Origin: an uncultured Parvimonas sp.
GTDB lineage: Bacteria; Bacillota; Clostridia; Tissierellales; Peptoniphilaceae
Direction of reading: 5' to 3'
DNA: 20,087 nucleotides
Assembly (NCBI GenBank): GCA_902470455.1
Contig: CABRGI010000004.1
Location: 1-20,087, forward strand
The number at the start of each line of letters is the position of its first letter. The stretch's first letter is position 1. Positions 7,162 to 15,129 of this stretch are shown piece by piece. Below the pieces are notes generated by a model. The model searched no databases. It saw nothing but the letters and a program-made list of their open reading frames with translations, and had not been told where the DNA came from. Both the position numbers and the translations under genes were made by a program.

Positions 7162-7626
7162 TTAAAAAAATTTCTCTAATTCAATTTCATCATTTTGATT
7201 CCACTTTATCATCAATTCAGTATAATCATCATTCAAATATAAATCAAATATTTTATCTATACTGTAACTCTTTCCATCAGCATTTCTAAATTCTTCAATT
7301 CCCATCCAAAAGAGTTCCCCCTCAATATTCTCTTTAATCAGTTCTCCTGAAAAATCTTCTGTATAATATAAAAATCCTAATTCTCTTTTATTATTTCTTT
7401 CGTCAATCCAACTGACAGTCCCTTTTAATTTTAGATTTTTAACATTTAGACCAGTCTCTTCAAAAACTTCTCTAACACATGAATCATAAAGAACTTCTCC
7501 CTTTTCAACATGTCCTCCGACAAAGGTTAGACCTTCCCAACCATGTTTTTTTACTTTATCCAAAATTAAAATTTTATCTTTATCTCTATCATAAATCATA
7601 CACATATTTACCAAAATTGTTTCCAT
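7162..7626 (-). CDS. Nudix hydrolase (MutT-like)
   Basis: A 154-residue Nudix protein. The full Nudix box, G-x5-E-x7-R-E-U-x-E-E-x-G-U, runs from residue 38 to 60 with G38, E44, R52, E53, E56, E57 and G59 all present, so it should bind metal and cleave a nucleoside diphosphate linked to another moiety. The sequence around the box (FVGGHVEKGE) resembles MutT/8-oxo-dGTP diphosphatase-type proteins, but Nudix specificity cannot be read reliably from sequence. GGAGG precedes the ATG at 7626. It is the first gene of a four-gene unit and has an extended -10 promoter and a leader hairpin upstream. Confidence 0.9.
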   Translation of the reverse strand: METILVNMCMIYDRDKDKILILDKVKKHGWEGLTFVGGHVEKGEVLYDSCVREVFEETGLNVKNLKLKGTVSWIDERNNKRELGFLYYTEDFSGELIKENIEGELFWMGIEEFRNADGKSYSIDKIFDLYLNDDYTELMIKWNQNDEIELEKFF

Positions 7627-7637
7627 AAATCCTCCAA

Positions 7638-7661
7638 AAAGTAATGAAAAAACATTACTTT
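7638..7661 (-). promoter_or_regulatory. Perfect hairpin in the leader of the Nudix operon
   Basis: AAAGTAATG (7638-7646) and CATTACTTT (7653-7661) form a perfect 9-bp stem around a 6-nt T loop (minus strand). The expected transcription start near 7658 lies inside the first arm, so the mRNA would begin with at least a 6-bp hairpin placed just 5' of the GGAGG site. The stem is followed by only a short T-run and contains a single G-C pair, so it is a poor terminator. A role in 5'-end stability is more likely. Confidence 0.5.
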
Positions 7662-7664
7662 ATT

Positions 7665-7673
7665 ATTATATCA
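7665..7673 (-). promoter_or_regulatory. Extended -10 promoter of the Nudix-EamA-rsuA operon
   Basis: TGATATAAT on the minus strand: a perfect TATAAT (7665-7670) with the TGn extension. The best -35 candidate, TTGTAT at 7689-7694 with 18-nt spacing, is poor. This fits an extended -10 promoter that does not depend on a good -35 box. It is about 40 nt upstream of the start codon. Confidence 0.7.
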
Positions 7674-7786
7674 TTTAATACAGCGAATATACAATACATA
7701 ACTTTATCGAGATAGTAAAAAGTTGAAAAATATTAAACTATAAGATATTATAAAAATTCATCTTTATATATAAAAAATTTACTCAC

Positions 7787-7815
7787 AAAAAAATCCGACA
7801 ATTTTGTCGGATTTT
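7787..7815 (-). terminator. Rho-independent terminator of the ten-gene replication operon
   Basis: AAAATCCGACA (7790-7800) pairs with TGTCGGATTTT (7805-7815) around a 4-nt loop, an 11-bp stem. On the minus strand the hairpin ends in seven T residues (A-run 7787-7793). It lies 15 nt past the dacF stop and ends the large operon that begins at about 18453. Confidence 0.9.
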
Positions 7816-7830
7816 AAAATCTTAAATAAA

Positions 7831-9006
7831 TTATGGTAAAACCGTTTCAACAACTTCAAAAATTGTTTTGAATAATCTTCCTACTCTACTTAAAAATCCC
7901 GCCTTTGAATAGTCTTCTTTAGCAACTAAATCAACTGTATCAATTACTTCTTTAGAATTTTTAATTTGAATTTCTCCAACCTTATCTCCTTTTTTCAAAG
8001 GCAATTTTATATCTCCAATATTAACTTCAGTTTCGTAATTTATTCCTTTCATTGAAGCTCTATCAACATCTTCTTTAACAACTAATTCTACAAAACCTTG
8101 ACTAGAGGATTTTAATTCAACTTTTCTAACAAATTTTTTTGAATCAATTATTTTTCTTGTCTCTATATTTTGTTTAGCATAATTTAGCATATCTTTCATA
8201 TATTGAGCTCTGTCCGCTTTAGTTTTTGCTCCCATTAAAACAGAAATTATTCTAAATTCACTTTCACCTTTTTTTATTGTCATTGTAGAAACTAAACAAT
8301 AACCGGCTTCGTCAGTATGTCCTGTCTTTAAACCGTCAACACCCTCAACTTGTCCTACTAGTGGAATAGTACTTTCTTTTTTAAAATTTCTTGAAGGTTG
8401 TTCTAAAACTGTAGTCTTTGCATATTCTAAAACTTCTGGATATTTTTCAATTATAGCTTTTGAAAGCTGAAAAATATCTCTCGTTGACATTTTATTGTCT
8501 TGACCATTTTTCATAAGACCAGAAGCATTTGAAAAAGATGCGTGTTTAAGTCCAAGTTCACTAGCTTTTTCATTCATTAAAGTTACAAATTTACTTTCAG
8601 TTTCTGCAACCACTTCTGCAAGTGCTACAGCAGAATCATTTCCTGAAACAATCATAAGACCATCAAGTAAATCTTTAATAGTAATTTCTTCTCCTTCTTT
8701 TAAATCTAAACTAGAACCTTCTTCTAAACTTGCATTTTTAGAAACTTTAACTTTATCTTCCATTTTTATTTTGCCTTCAGAAATTTTTTCCTTAACTAAA
8801 TAATAAGTCATAAGTTTTGAAATACTAGCTATTGACAAAGGTTCATCTATATTTTCAGCTACAAATAAAGCTCCAGACTTCGCATCTCCAATTAAAGATG
8901 CAGTAGTCTTATTTTCAATTCCAAATATTGCAAAAGACTTTGCAGTTCCAACAAAACAAATTGAAAGTATTAATACTAAACTAAGTAATGCTTTTTTAAA
9001 TTTCAT
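7831..9006 (-). CDS. dacF: D-alanyl-D-alanine carboxypeptidase (DacF/PBP5 type)
   Basis: A 391-residue low-molecular-weight penicillin-binding protein that trims the terminal D-Ala from peptidoglycan pentapeptides outside the membrane. An N-terminal signal peptide (basic start, hydrophobic core, ending near residue 26 after KSFA) directs export. The active-site motifs appear in order: SISK (61-64, nucleophile S61), SGN (121-123) and KTG (227-229). A PBP5 C-terminal beta domain follows, and the last 25 residues (GFLSRVGRLFKTIFEVVETV) form an amphipathic helix of the kind that anchors these enzymes to the membrane. AGGGGA precedes the ATG. It is the last gene of the ten-gene operon, 9 nt after serS, and a strong terminator follows. 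Among family members DacF is the closest guess. Confidence 0.92.
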   Translation of the reverse strand: MKFKKALLSLVLILSICFVGTAKSFAIFGIENKTTASLIGDAKSGALFVAENIDEPLSIASISKLMTYYLVKEKISEGKIKMEDKVKVSKNASLEEGSSLDLKEGEEITIKDLLDGLMIVSGNDSAVALAEVVAETESKFVTLMNEKASELGLKHASFSNASGLMKNGQDNKMSTRDIFQLSKAIIEKYPEVLEYAKTTVLEQPSRNFKKESTIPLVGQVEGVDGLKTGHTDEAGYCLVSTMTIKKGESEFRIISVLMGAKTKADRAQYMKDMLNYAKQNIETRKIIDSKKFVRKVELKSSSQGFVELVVKEDVDRASMKGINYETEVNIGDIKLPLKKGDKVGEIQIKNSKEVIDTVDLVAKEDYSKAGFLSRVGRLFKTIFEVVETVLP

Positions 9007-9015
9007 AATATTCCC

Positions 9016-10281
9016 CTATTTTTTAATTTCATCTAATCCCATATATTTTCTTAAAACATACGGAATTTCTATACTTCCATCTTCTCTTTGGTAATTTTCC
9101 AAAACAGCAGCAAAAGTTCTTCCAACAGCTAGTCCTGATCCATTTAAAGTATGAACAAATTTAACTTTACCGTCTTCGTCTCTAAATCTTATATTAGCAC
9201 GTCTTGCTTGAAAATCTTCAAAGTTTGAGCAAGAAGAAATTTCTACATATCTTCCATAACTTGGCATCCAAACTTCTATATCATAAGTCTTTGCGCTTGA
9301 AAAACCAATATCTCCTGTACATAAACAAACTACTCTGTAAGGAATTTCTAAAAGTTTTAAAATTTCCTCTGCATCATTTGTAAGTTTTTCTAATTCGTCA
9401 TAACTATTTTCAGGATTTACAAATTTAACCATTTCAACTTTATCAAATTGATGATTTCTTATTAAACCTCTTGTATCTCTACCGGCTGATCCGGCTTCTT
9501 GTCTAAAACAATAAGTAAAAGCTGTATAGTAAGTTGGAATTTTTTCAAATTCTAAAATTTCATTTGCTAAAAGATTTGTAACAGGCACTTCAGCAGTTGG
9601 TGCTAGGAACATATCTTTTGAAGGAACATGGAACATATCATCTTCAAACTTTGGTAATTGTCCCGTTCCATACATAGAATTTCTATTAATTAAAACGGGA
9701 ACTGCAACTTCTTCATATCCTTGACCACTATGTAAATCAAGCATAAAGTTTATTAAGGCTCTTTCAAGTTTTGCACCCAAACCTTTAAAAACTGAAAATC
9801 TTGAACCTGATATTTTAACTGCCCTTTCAAAATCCAAAATATCTAAATCTACGCCTAAATCCCAATGAGCTTTAACTTCAAAATCAAATTTTTTAGGTTC
9901 TAAAAATCTTCTGATTTCTACATTGTCTTCGTCACTTTTTCCAATTGGAATATCTTTATTTGGTGTATTTGGAATACTTAAAAGCTCTTTTCTAATTTCT
10001 TCATCCAAATCTTTAACTTTAACATCAAGTTCTTTAATTTCATCAGAAAGTAATTTCATTTCTTTAAAGAGTTCTGAAACATCTACTCCCTCTTTTTTCA
10101 ATTTTGGAACTTCTTTTGAAACTTCATTTTGTCTTGCTTTTTTATTTTCAACTTCAAAAATTATTTCTCTTCTCTTTTCGTCAAGTTCAAGAACTTTATC
10201 TATATTATAATTTCCAAATCTTGAATTTAAACTTTCTATAACTTCTTCTTTATTTGTTCTTATTCTTTTTATATCTAACAT
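9016..10281 (-). CDS. serS: Seryl-tRNA synthetase
   Basis: A 421-residue class II synthetase that charges tRNA-Ser (and tRNA-Sec where present) with serine. The N-terminal coiled-coil tRNA-binding arm spans about residues 28-105 and is rich in E, K and L. The catalytic core carries the TAE serine-binding loop (229-231), motif 2 from CFRQEAGSAGRDT into RGLIRNHQF (258-279), and motif 3 GSGLAVGRTFAAVLENYQ (381-398). Its length and motifs are those of a normal bacterial enzyme with no gaps. It starts 2 nt after the AI-2E-family gene with an AGAGGT ribosome binding site and is followed 9 nt later by dacF. No T-box leader precedes it, so its expression appears tied to the operon rather than to tRNA-Ser charging. 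Confidence 0.97.
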   Translation of the reverse strand: MLDIKRIRTNKEEVIESLNSRFGNYNIDKVLELDEKRREIIFEVENKKARQNEVSKEVPKLKKEGVDVSELFKEMKLLSDEIKELDVKVKDLDEEIRKELLSIPNTPNKDIPIGKSDEDNVEIRRFLEPKKFDFEVKAHWDLGVDLDILDFERAVKISGSRFSVFKGLGAKLERALINFMLDLHSGQGYEEVAVPVLINRNSMYGTGQLPKFEDDMFHVPSKDMFLAPTAEVPVTNLLANEILEFEKIPTYYTAFTYCFRQEAGSAGRDTRGLIRNHQFDKVEMVKFVNPENSYDELEKLTNDAEEILKLLEIPYRVVCLCTGDIGFSSAKTYDIEVWMPSYGRYVEISSCSNFEDFQARRANIRFRDEDGKVKFVHTLNGSGLAVGRTFAAVLENYQREDGSIEIPYVLRKYMGLDEIKK

Positions 10282-10283
10282 AA

Positions 10284-11468
10284 TTATACCTCTTTCTTTT
10301 CAAACTCATCAGCTGGATTTTTAACAGAATACCCTTTTTTAACCAATCTACTTTCTATATATTCTTTCAATGTTGTATAAATTACTACAAATATCGGTAC
10401 AGAAAGTAAAAATCCTATAACTCCAAATAGACTACCTCCCAGTACAAGTGCAAATATAACCCAAAACGAACTTATACCTAGGCTCTTCCCTGAAACTCTT
10501 GGCGATATTACATTTGCATCTATCATCGAAACAATTACTACAATTACCATAAACCATAAAACTGTATTAAAAGTTGAAGTGAAAAGTAATACTATAACTA
10601 TTGGAATAGCTCCAAGATAGCATCCAAACCATGGAATTAAATTTGTAAAACCAAGTATAAATGCAAATAACAGTGCGTATTCAATTTTCATAAATAATAG
10701 AATTATATAAAAAATTATTCCAACAATTATTGCTCCAATTCCCTTTGCTAATAAATATGATTTCAATGTATTATCAAATCTTTTTACAATTTTAAAAGTT
10801 ATTTTGTTTGCTCTATAAGGAAAAATTGCAATCATAAATTTTTTCAAAATTCTTGAAAAATTTTCCTTATCATATAATAGATATCCCGATATTATTATAG
10901 CCAAGATTATATTTAAAAACAAGGATACAATTCTAGTCGCAAAAGTTGCAACCCAAGGAATCATATCTGTTAAAAACTTTGTCGAAAAAGTAGCAAATTC
11001 TGTTAGTTTTCCATTTATAAAAGAACTAATTTCAGAACTTAACTCAACATTTTGTAACATATATTTTGCTCTATCAACCCCCATATCAATAAATGCTGGA
11101 GTTCTTTCAACAAACATTTTTATATTTGAATAAAATTGTGGAATTATATATCTTAATAGTAAAACTATAAATGTAAAGAATATAAAATAAGTAATAAGTA
11201 TTGATAACATTCTAATATTTTTGTACTTTTGCTTTTTAAAAAATTCTAATTTTAAAAAACAATTTTCAAAAAATTTTACAAAAAAGTTTAGAATATATGC
11301 TATTGCTCCACCTAATATAAAGGGCATCAATATATATCTTATATTAGAAGTATATGAAATTATGGATTTCATATTTGAAAATATAAAATAACAAAGTATG
11401 GAAATAGTAAATACTAAAACTCCGGTTATAACATTTACTGTATTCTTTTGTTCCCAATTAAATCTCAT
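10284..11468 (-). CDS. AI-2E transporter (PerM/YdiK) family membrane protein
   Basis: A 394-residue integral membrane protein of the AI-2E/PerM family with about eight membrane segments and a large soluble stretch between about residues 110 and 170. Family signatures are GFTNLIPWFGCYLGAIP (273-289) and the C-terminal SPRVSGKSLGISSFW followed by a glycine-rich helix (322-358). Characterised relatives include the putative autoinducer-2 exporter TqsA and a sodium/proton antiporter, so the name does not fix a substrate. AGGAGG precedes the ATG. It sits 9 nt after the dnaI-type gene and 2 nt before serS. Why a transporter lies between a helicase loader and serS is not clear from context. Confidence 0.88.
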   Translation of the reverse strand: MRFNWEQKNTVNVITGVLVFTISILCYFIFSNMKSIISYTSNIRYILMPFILGGAIAYILNFFVKFFENCFLKLEFFKKQKYKNIRMLSILITYFIFFTFIVLLLRYIIPQFYSNIKMFVERTPAFIDMGVDRAKYMLQNVELSSEISSFINGKLTEFATFSTKFLTDMIPWVATFATRIVSLFLNIILAIIISGYLLYDKENFSRILKKFMIAIFPYRANKITFKIVKRFDNTLKSYLLAKGIGAIIVGIIFYIILLFMKIEYALLFAFILGFTNLIPWFGCYLGAIPIVIVLLFTSTFNTVLWFMVIVVIVSMIDANVISPRVSGKSLGISSFWVIFALVLGGSLFGVIGFLLSVPIFVVIYTTLKEYIESRLVKKGYSVKNPADEFEKKEV

Positions 11469-11477
11469 AACTACCTC

Positions 11478-12458
11478 CTATAATTTCATATTTTTACTAA
11501 TTTTTTCTCTTAAATCAGAAGGTGGAAAAACTAAAAATTTAAAATTTCCTCTTATTCTACTTGCAACTCTCGAATCATAGTATTCAGCCAAATCATATTC
11601 AGAAAGATTTGAAGTTATAACTGTATTTAAACCCTTTTCGAATCTATAATCTAAAAGTGAACTTAAAAAACTGTTATTATTCTTATTTGAAATCTCATTT
11701 CCAAGGTCGTCAATCACTAAAAAATTTACATTTCTTACAAAATCAATCCTATCCTGTAATTCCTTTTTATCTCTATAAAAGCTGTAACTATAATTTGCCA
11801 TAAGTTCAAAAAATTCTGTAGCAGTTATAAAACATGCCCTTTTTCCCTTATCCAATAGATAATTTACCATTGAAGATGCAAAATATGTCTTTCCTGCACC
11901 GCTTTTGCCATAAAAGAATATTCCATAATCTTTAATTTTAAGATTATCACAATAATCTTTTGAAAAATTTATAAGTTTTTCAATATATTCTCTGGAATTT
12001 ACAAGTCTATTAACATGTTCAAAATTGCCTTCAAATAATGAAAAATCAAAATTAGAAAAATTTTGTTCTCTTTTCTTATTTGAAAATCCGCTCTCTAAAA
12101 CTCTATCATCAACTAAATCTTTCATTATACAACTACAAACAGAGCCATTATAATATCCTGTATCTTTACATTTTTCACAAACATAATATTTATTCAAATA
12201 TTCTTTTGAAAATCCATTTTTTAAAAGTAGTTCATCAATACTTTTTTCAATTTTTTTAAATTCTAATCTTTCTTTTGAACAATCTATATTTAAAAGTGTT
12301 AACTTCATAATTTTAGTTGCTAATTCATTTTTTTGTGATATTAAATTTTCAATATTCTCAATAGAAGAATACAGCTCTCTTCTTCTTTCCTCTTTGATTT
12401 TTTCTCTTAGTAATGGTCTTTTACTAAGACTTTTTAAAACTAATTCATCTAAATTCAT
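11478..12458 (-). CDS. dnaI: DnaI/DnaC-type helicase loader (AAA+ ATPase)
   Basis: A 326-residue replicative helicase loader. The N-terminal third is helical and holds a cysteine cluster, C94-x2-C97 with C108-x-C110, that matches the zinc site of B. subtilis DnaI and should contact the helicase. The C-terminal AAA+ domain has Walker A GKSGAGKT (184-191), Walker B LVIDDLG (247-253), sensor 1 ITSN (281-284) and a likely arginine finger in DSRVASRIRG (295-304). In the family, the protein places DnaB on DNA during initiation and restart. It begins 2 nt after the DnaD-domain gene with only a weak AGGT site, so translation is probably coupled. Its location in the same operon as the helicase supports the function. 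Confidence 0.9.
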   Translation of the reverse strand: MNLDELVLKSLSKRPLLREKIKEERRRELYSSIENIENLISQKNELATKIMKLTLLNIDCSKERLEFKKIEKSIDELLLKNGFSKEYLNKYYVCEKCKDTGYYNGSVCSCIMKDLVDDRVLESGFSNKKREQNFSNFDFSLFEGNFEHVNRLVNSREYIEKLINFSKDYCDNLKIKDYGIFFYGKSGAGKTYFASSMVNYLLDKGKRACFITATEFFELMANYSYSFYRDKKELQDRIDFVRNVNFLVIDDLGNEISNKNNNSFLSSLLDYRFEKGLNTVITSNLSEYDLAEYYDSRVASRIRGNFKFLVFPPSDLREKISKNMKL

Positions 12459-12460
12459 AA

Positions 12461-13216
12461 TTAATACCTATCGAGTAATTCTGTTGTATCCGAATTTTTA
12501 TTTTCTTTAAGTTTTTCTCTTTTTTCTTCTTCTGTTAATATATGTTCTTTTTCAATATATTTTTTAGTAGTTTTACTATATCTTTTGATTTTATTTTTAT
12601 CTTTATTTTCAAGGAAATATTTCAAATCATCAACAGTTGAAATATTATTATCTCTTTTCCAAGCTCTTAAAATACCGATTACATAATCTACCGACATGCT
12701 TTTTCCTATGCTTTTTGCATACTCATATCCTTTGTAAACTAAATCCATACCATGTCCTGTTTCTTCAATATGAGAAATAATTTTAGTTATCTCATGTGGC
12801 TTTAAACTCAAACCTGTAATTTCTTCGATTTTTCTATAATATTCCTTATTATCAACCATTGGTTTTTCTTTTTCTTCTTCTACATTATCATCATATACTC
12901 CACCTGCATAGAGAGCAAAATTATTTACAAACTCTATTTTTTCAACATTCTCATTTTCATTCAAGGTATAGTCCAATAGTTGATTATTTTTCCAATATTT
13001 TAAGGCATTCATAATTTGAACTTTAGAAAATCGAAGCTCCTCTGCTATAGAGTCTATTGTTAATTCACTCTTATATGATCCAAAAAGCCTTTTATATAAA
13101 AATAAATAAACTTTTAGCGAAATCTCATCAGCGATTGGCAAGTAGTTATCCAAAAACATATTCTCAATAGGAGTTACTCCAGGTTGAATAATTGACTTTT
13201 TAAAACTTATTTCCAC
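12461..13216 (-). CDS. DnaD-domain replication initiation/restart protein
   Basis: A 251-residue protein with the two-domain build of DnaD/DnaB-type primosomal proteins. A winged-helix N-terminal region spans about residues 25-105. It is joined by an acidic linker (112-120) to a DDBH2 domain at about 125-203, where YVIGILRAW (178-186) matches the YxxxIxxW DNA-binding motif. A very basic, probably disordered tail ends the protein. In Firmicutes these proteins remodel origin DNA and recruit the DnaI-helicase complex. The start is a GTG with AAGGTGG at a suitable distance and lies 17 nt inside the end of the upstream acetyltransferase gene. The next gene, encoding the loader, follows after 2 nt. 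Whether it corresponds to Bacillus DnaD or DnaB cannot be settled here. Confidence 0.88.
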   Translation of the reverse strand: MEISFKKSIIQPGVTPIENMFLDNYLPIADEISLKVYLFLYKRLFGSYKSELTIDSIAEELRFSKVQIMNALKYWKNNQLLDYTLNENENVEKIEFVNNFALYAGGVYDDNVEEEKEKPMVDNKEYYRKIEEITGLSLKPHEITKIISHIEETGHGMDLVYKGYEYAKSIGKSMSVDYVIGILRAWKRDNNISTVDDLKYFLENKDKNKIKRYSKTTKKYIEKEHILTEEEKREKLKENKNSDTTELLDRY

Positions 13217-13811
13217 TCCTATCCCACCTTTCTAAAAATTTTAATCTATCTAATTTCATCGTGAAAATTTTGGAATAAATTATTCCGCTTTTTTCTTCAA
13301 AATATTCCTTTGTTTCTTCATATCTCTTTAAATTTTGCATTTTTTGAACTTCAAAATCCCCAAGAAATTCACTTATCTTCTCAAAACCGACTTTTTCATA
13401 GAGTTTTATAGCTCTCTGATTAAAGGCATTTACATTTAACCAAATAGAATATTTGTCAAAGTTTTCAAAATAATATTCTAAAAACATTCTTAATGATTTA
13501 AAACCATAACCTTTTGAACAAAATTTTTCATCAAAACTAAGGGACAATTCATAATTACTGTTCAAAAAACTTATTCTACTGACAGAAATATATCCTATCA
13601 TAATATCCTTTAAAAAAACTGCAAAATAATTATTCTTCTTTGATTTAATTTTCTTTTCCCAATTTTTTAAATCTGATTCTGTCAAAAAACAAAGATTATA
13701 ATCAGTAAGCAAAATATCATCATAGGGAGAGAAATTTTTAAAACTCTTTAGATAATTCTTTTCAAATTTTTTAATTTTAATATCACCATCTTCAATTAAA
13801 AAATTATCCAT
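13200..13811 (-). CDS. GNAT family N-acetyltransferase inside the replication operon
   Basis: A 203-residue acetyltransferase of the GNAT (RimJ/RimL-like) type. Motif A lies at about residues 93-106, with FCSKGYGFKS giving the G-x-G (G101, G103). A serine-lysine pair precedes it where Q/R is usual. A C-terminal NQRAIKLYEKVGFE (131-144) supplies the motif-B asparagine and tyrosine. The start was set at 13811, where AAGGAG lies 8 nt upstream. An in-frame ATG at 13916 would add 35 residues that lie wholly within dnaB and have no supporting site. The gene overlaps dnaB by 8 nt and the DnaD gene by 17 nt, so it is transcribed and translated with the helicase machinery. Substrate unknown. Confidence 0.83.
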   Translation of the reverse strand: MDNFLIEDGDIKIKKFEKNYLKSFKNFSPYDDILLTDYNLCFLTESDLKNWEKKIKSKKNNYFAVFLKDIMIGYISVSRISFLNSNYELSLSFDEKFCSKGYGFKSLRMFLEYYFENFDKYSIWLNVNAFNQRAIKLYEKVGFEKISEFLGDFEVQKMQNLKRYEETKEYFEEKSGIIYSKIFTMKLDRLKFLERWDRSGNKF

Positions 13812-15126
13812 TAAAAAGCTCCTTATCTCTATCAGTTTGTAAATCAATAAATCTGGTACATTCCTTGATAAAGTTAAGCTCAACACTTCCTGTTTCCCCA
13901 TTTCTATGCTTTGCAATAATTAATTCAATTTGATTTTTAACTTCTGCTTCTTCATTTTGATAATCTTCTCTATAAAGTAAAATTACAACGTCAGCATCTT
14001 GTTCAATTGCTCCGGATTCTCTTAAGTCACTAAGTTTAGGTTTTCTTCCGCTCTTTTCACTATCACGAGATAACTGGCTCAACGCTAAAATAGGAACGTC
14101 CAATTCCTTTGCCAAGGCTTTTAAATTTCTTGAAATAGTAGAAATTTCCTGTTGTCTATTTTCATTTCTACCTTCAGAAGTCATAAGTTGTAAATAGTCT
14201 ATCATAATAAAGTCAAGTCCACCGTCAGCCTTAAGTCTTCTACATTTACTTCTAAGCTCTGTTATAGAAATACCGGCAGTATCATCCATATAAATAGATT
14301 TTCCTGCAATTAGGGAACTGGCTTCAAAAATGTCATCCCATTCACTTATTTCACCACTTATCAATTGTTTCAAATTGACAAGAGAAAGAGAACTTAACAT
14401 TCTTTGAGCTAATTGTGTTTTACTCATTTCTAAAGAAAAAATTGCAACTCTAAAATCCTTTTGTGCTGCATTTAAAGCGATATTCACAGCTAAAGCAGTT
14501 TTTCCAACAGAAGGTCTTGCAGCGAGTAAAATTAAATCTTTTCTTTGCATTCCAAGTAAAACTCTGTCCAAATCGGCAAAGCCTGTAGGAATACCGGTTA
14601 CTGAACCTTTATTTTTACTTCTTTTATCAAGTATATCTATAAGTTCTGTAAGTGTATCTTTTATATGAGTAAGTCCCGTTCTATTTTCATTTTGAGATAA
14701 TTCAAAAATTTGACCTTCAATAGACTCTAAAACTTTATTATAGTCTTCATTTTTATAAGCTCTATCTTTTATATTATCTAGAATATAAAGTAAATTTCTG
14801 GTATCAGCCTTATCCTTTACAATTCTACAGTAATTTTCAATATTTGACGGAAAAGCCACAGAGTTTACAATTTCTACAACTCCTACAATTCCATTATTTG
14901 CTTCTGTATCAAAGCCCATTGCTTCCATTTTATTGATTACTGTAAGAGGATCTACATTTGTATTTTCTCTTGATAATTCCAAGATTGAACTGAATATATC
15001 TTTATGCCAACCTAAATAAAAATCTTGTCTCTTTAATTTTTCAAAAACATATTCCCTTTTATTTGGCTCTGTAATCATTATCGACAAGACGCATTTTTCA
15101 GCTTCTAAGTCGTAAATATTATGCAT
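13804..15126 (-). CDS. dnaB: Replicative DNA helicase DnaB (DnaC in Bacillus nomenclature)
   Basis: A 440-residue hexameric 5'-3' helicase that unwinds the fork. The N-terminal primase-interacting domain covers about residues 1-105 and a linker leads to the RecA-like motor. Motifs: Walker A ARPSVGKTA (203-211), SLEM with catalytic E233, Walker B IMIDYLQLM (307-315), and the motif 4 region ending in IAKHRNG (404-410), which includes the arginine finger. Length is standard and no intein interrupts any motif, although helicases of this family often carry one. AAGGAG lies 6 nt before the ATG, which follows the rplI stop after 3 nt. Its loader and a DnaD protein are encoded downstream in the same operon. 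Confidence 0.97.
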   Translation of the reverse strand: MHNIYDLEAEKCVLSIMITEPNKREYVFEKLKRQDFYLGWHKDIFSSILELSRENTNVDPLTVINKMEAMGFDTEANNGIVGVVEIVNSVAFPSNIENYCRIVKDKADTRNLLYILDNIKDRAYKNEDYNKVLESIEGQIFELSQNENRTGLTHIKDTLTELIDILDKRSKNKGSVTGIPTGFADLDRVLLGMQRKDLILLAARPSVGKTALAVNIALNAAQKDFRVAIFSLEMSKTQLAQRMLSSLSLVNLKQLISGEISEWDDIFEASSLIAGKSIYMDDTAGISITELRSKCRRLKADGGLDFIMIDYLQLMTSEGRNENRQQEISTISRNLKALAKELDVPILALSQLSRDSEKSGRKPKLSDLRESGAIEQDADVVILLYREDYQNEEAEVKNQIELIIAKHRNGETGSVELNFIKECTRFIDLQTDRDKELFNG

Positions 15127-15129
15127 AAA

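Noticed and set aside
7638..7661. Transcription attenuator in the Nudix leader
   Set aside because: The stem has one G-C pair and the following T-run is only four to five residues, and the hairpin would form too close to the transcription start. Kept only as a leader hairpin.
9923..10210. Plus-strand 95-codon frame opposite serS, very rich in serine
   Set aside because: It is antisense to the coiled-coil arm of serS. The serine richness is simply the complement of repeated GAA/GAT codons.
10282..10400. T-box leader controlling serS
   Set aside because: Only 2 nt separate serS from the preceding gene, so there is no room for a leader.
13812..13916. 35-residue N-terminal extension of the acetyltransferase gene into dnaB
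   Set aside because: It lies wholly in the dnaB coding region and has no ribosome site of its own. The ATG at 13811 has AAGGAG upstream.
13804..15126. Intein inserted in dnaB
   Set aside because: The protein has the standard 440-residue length and all helicase motifs are continuous.
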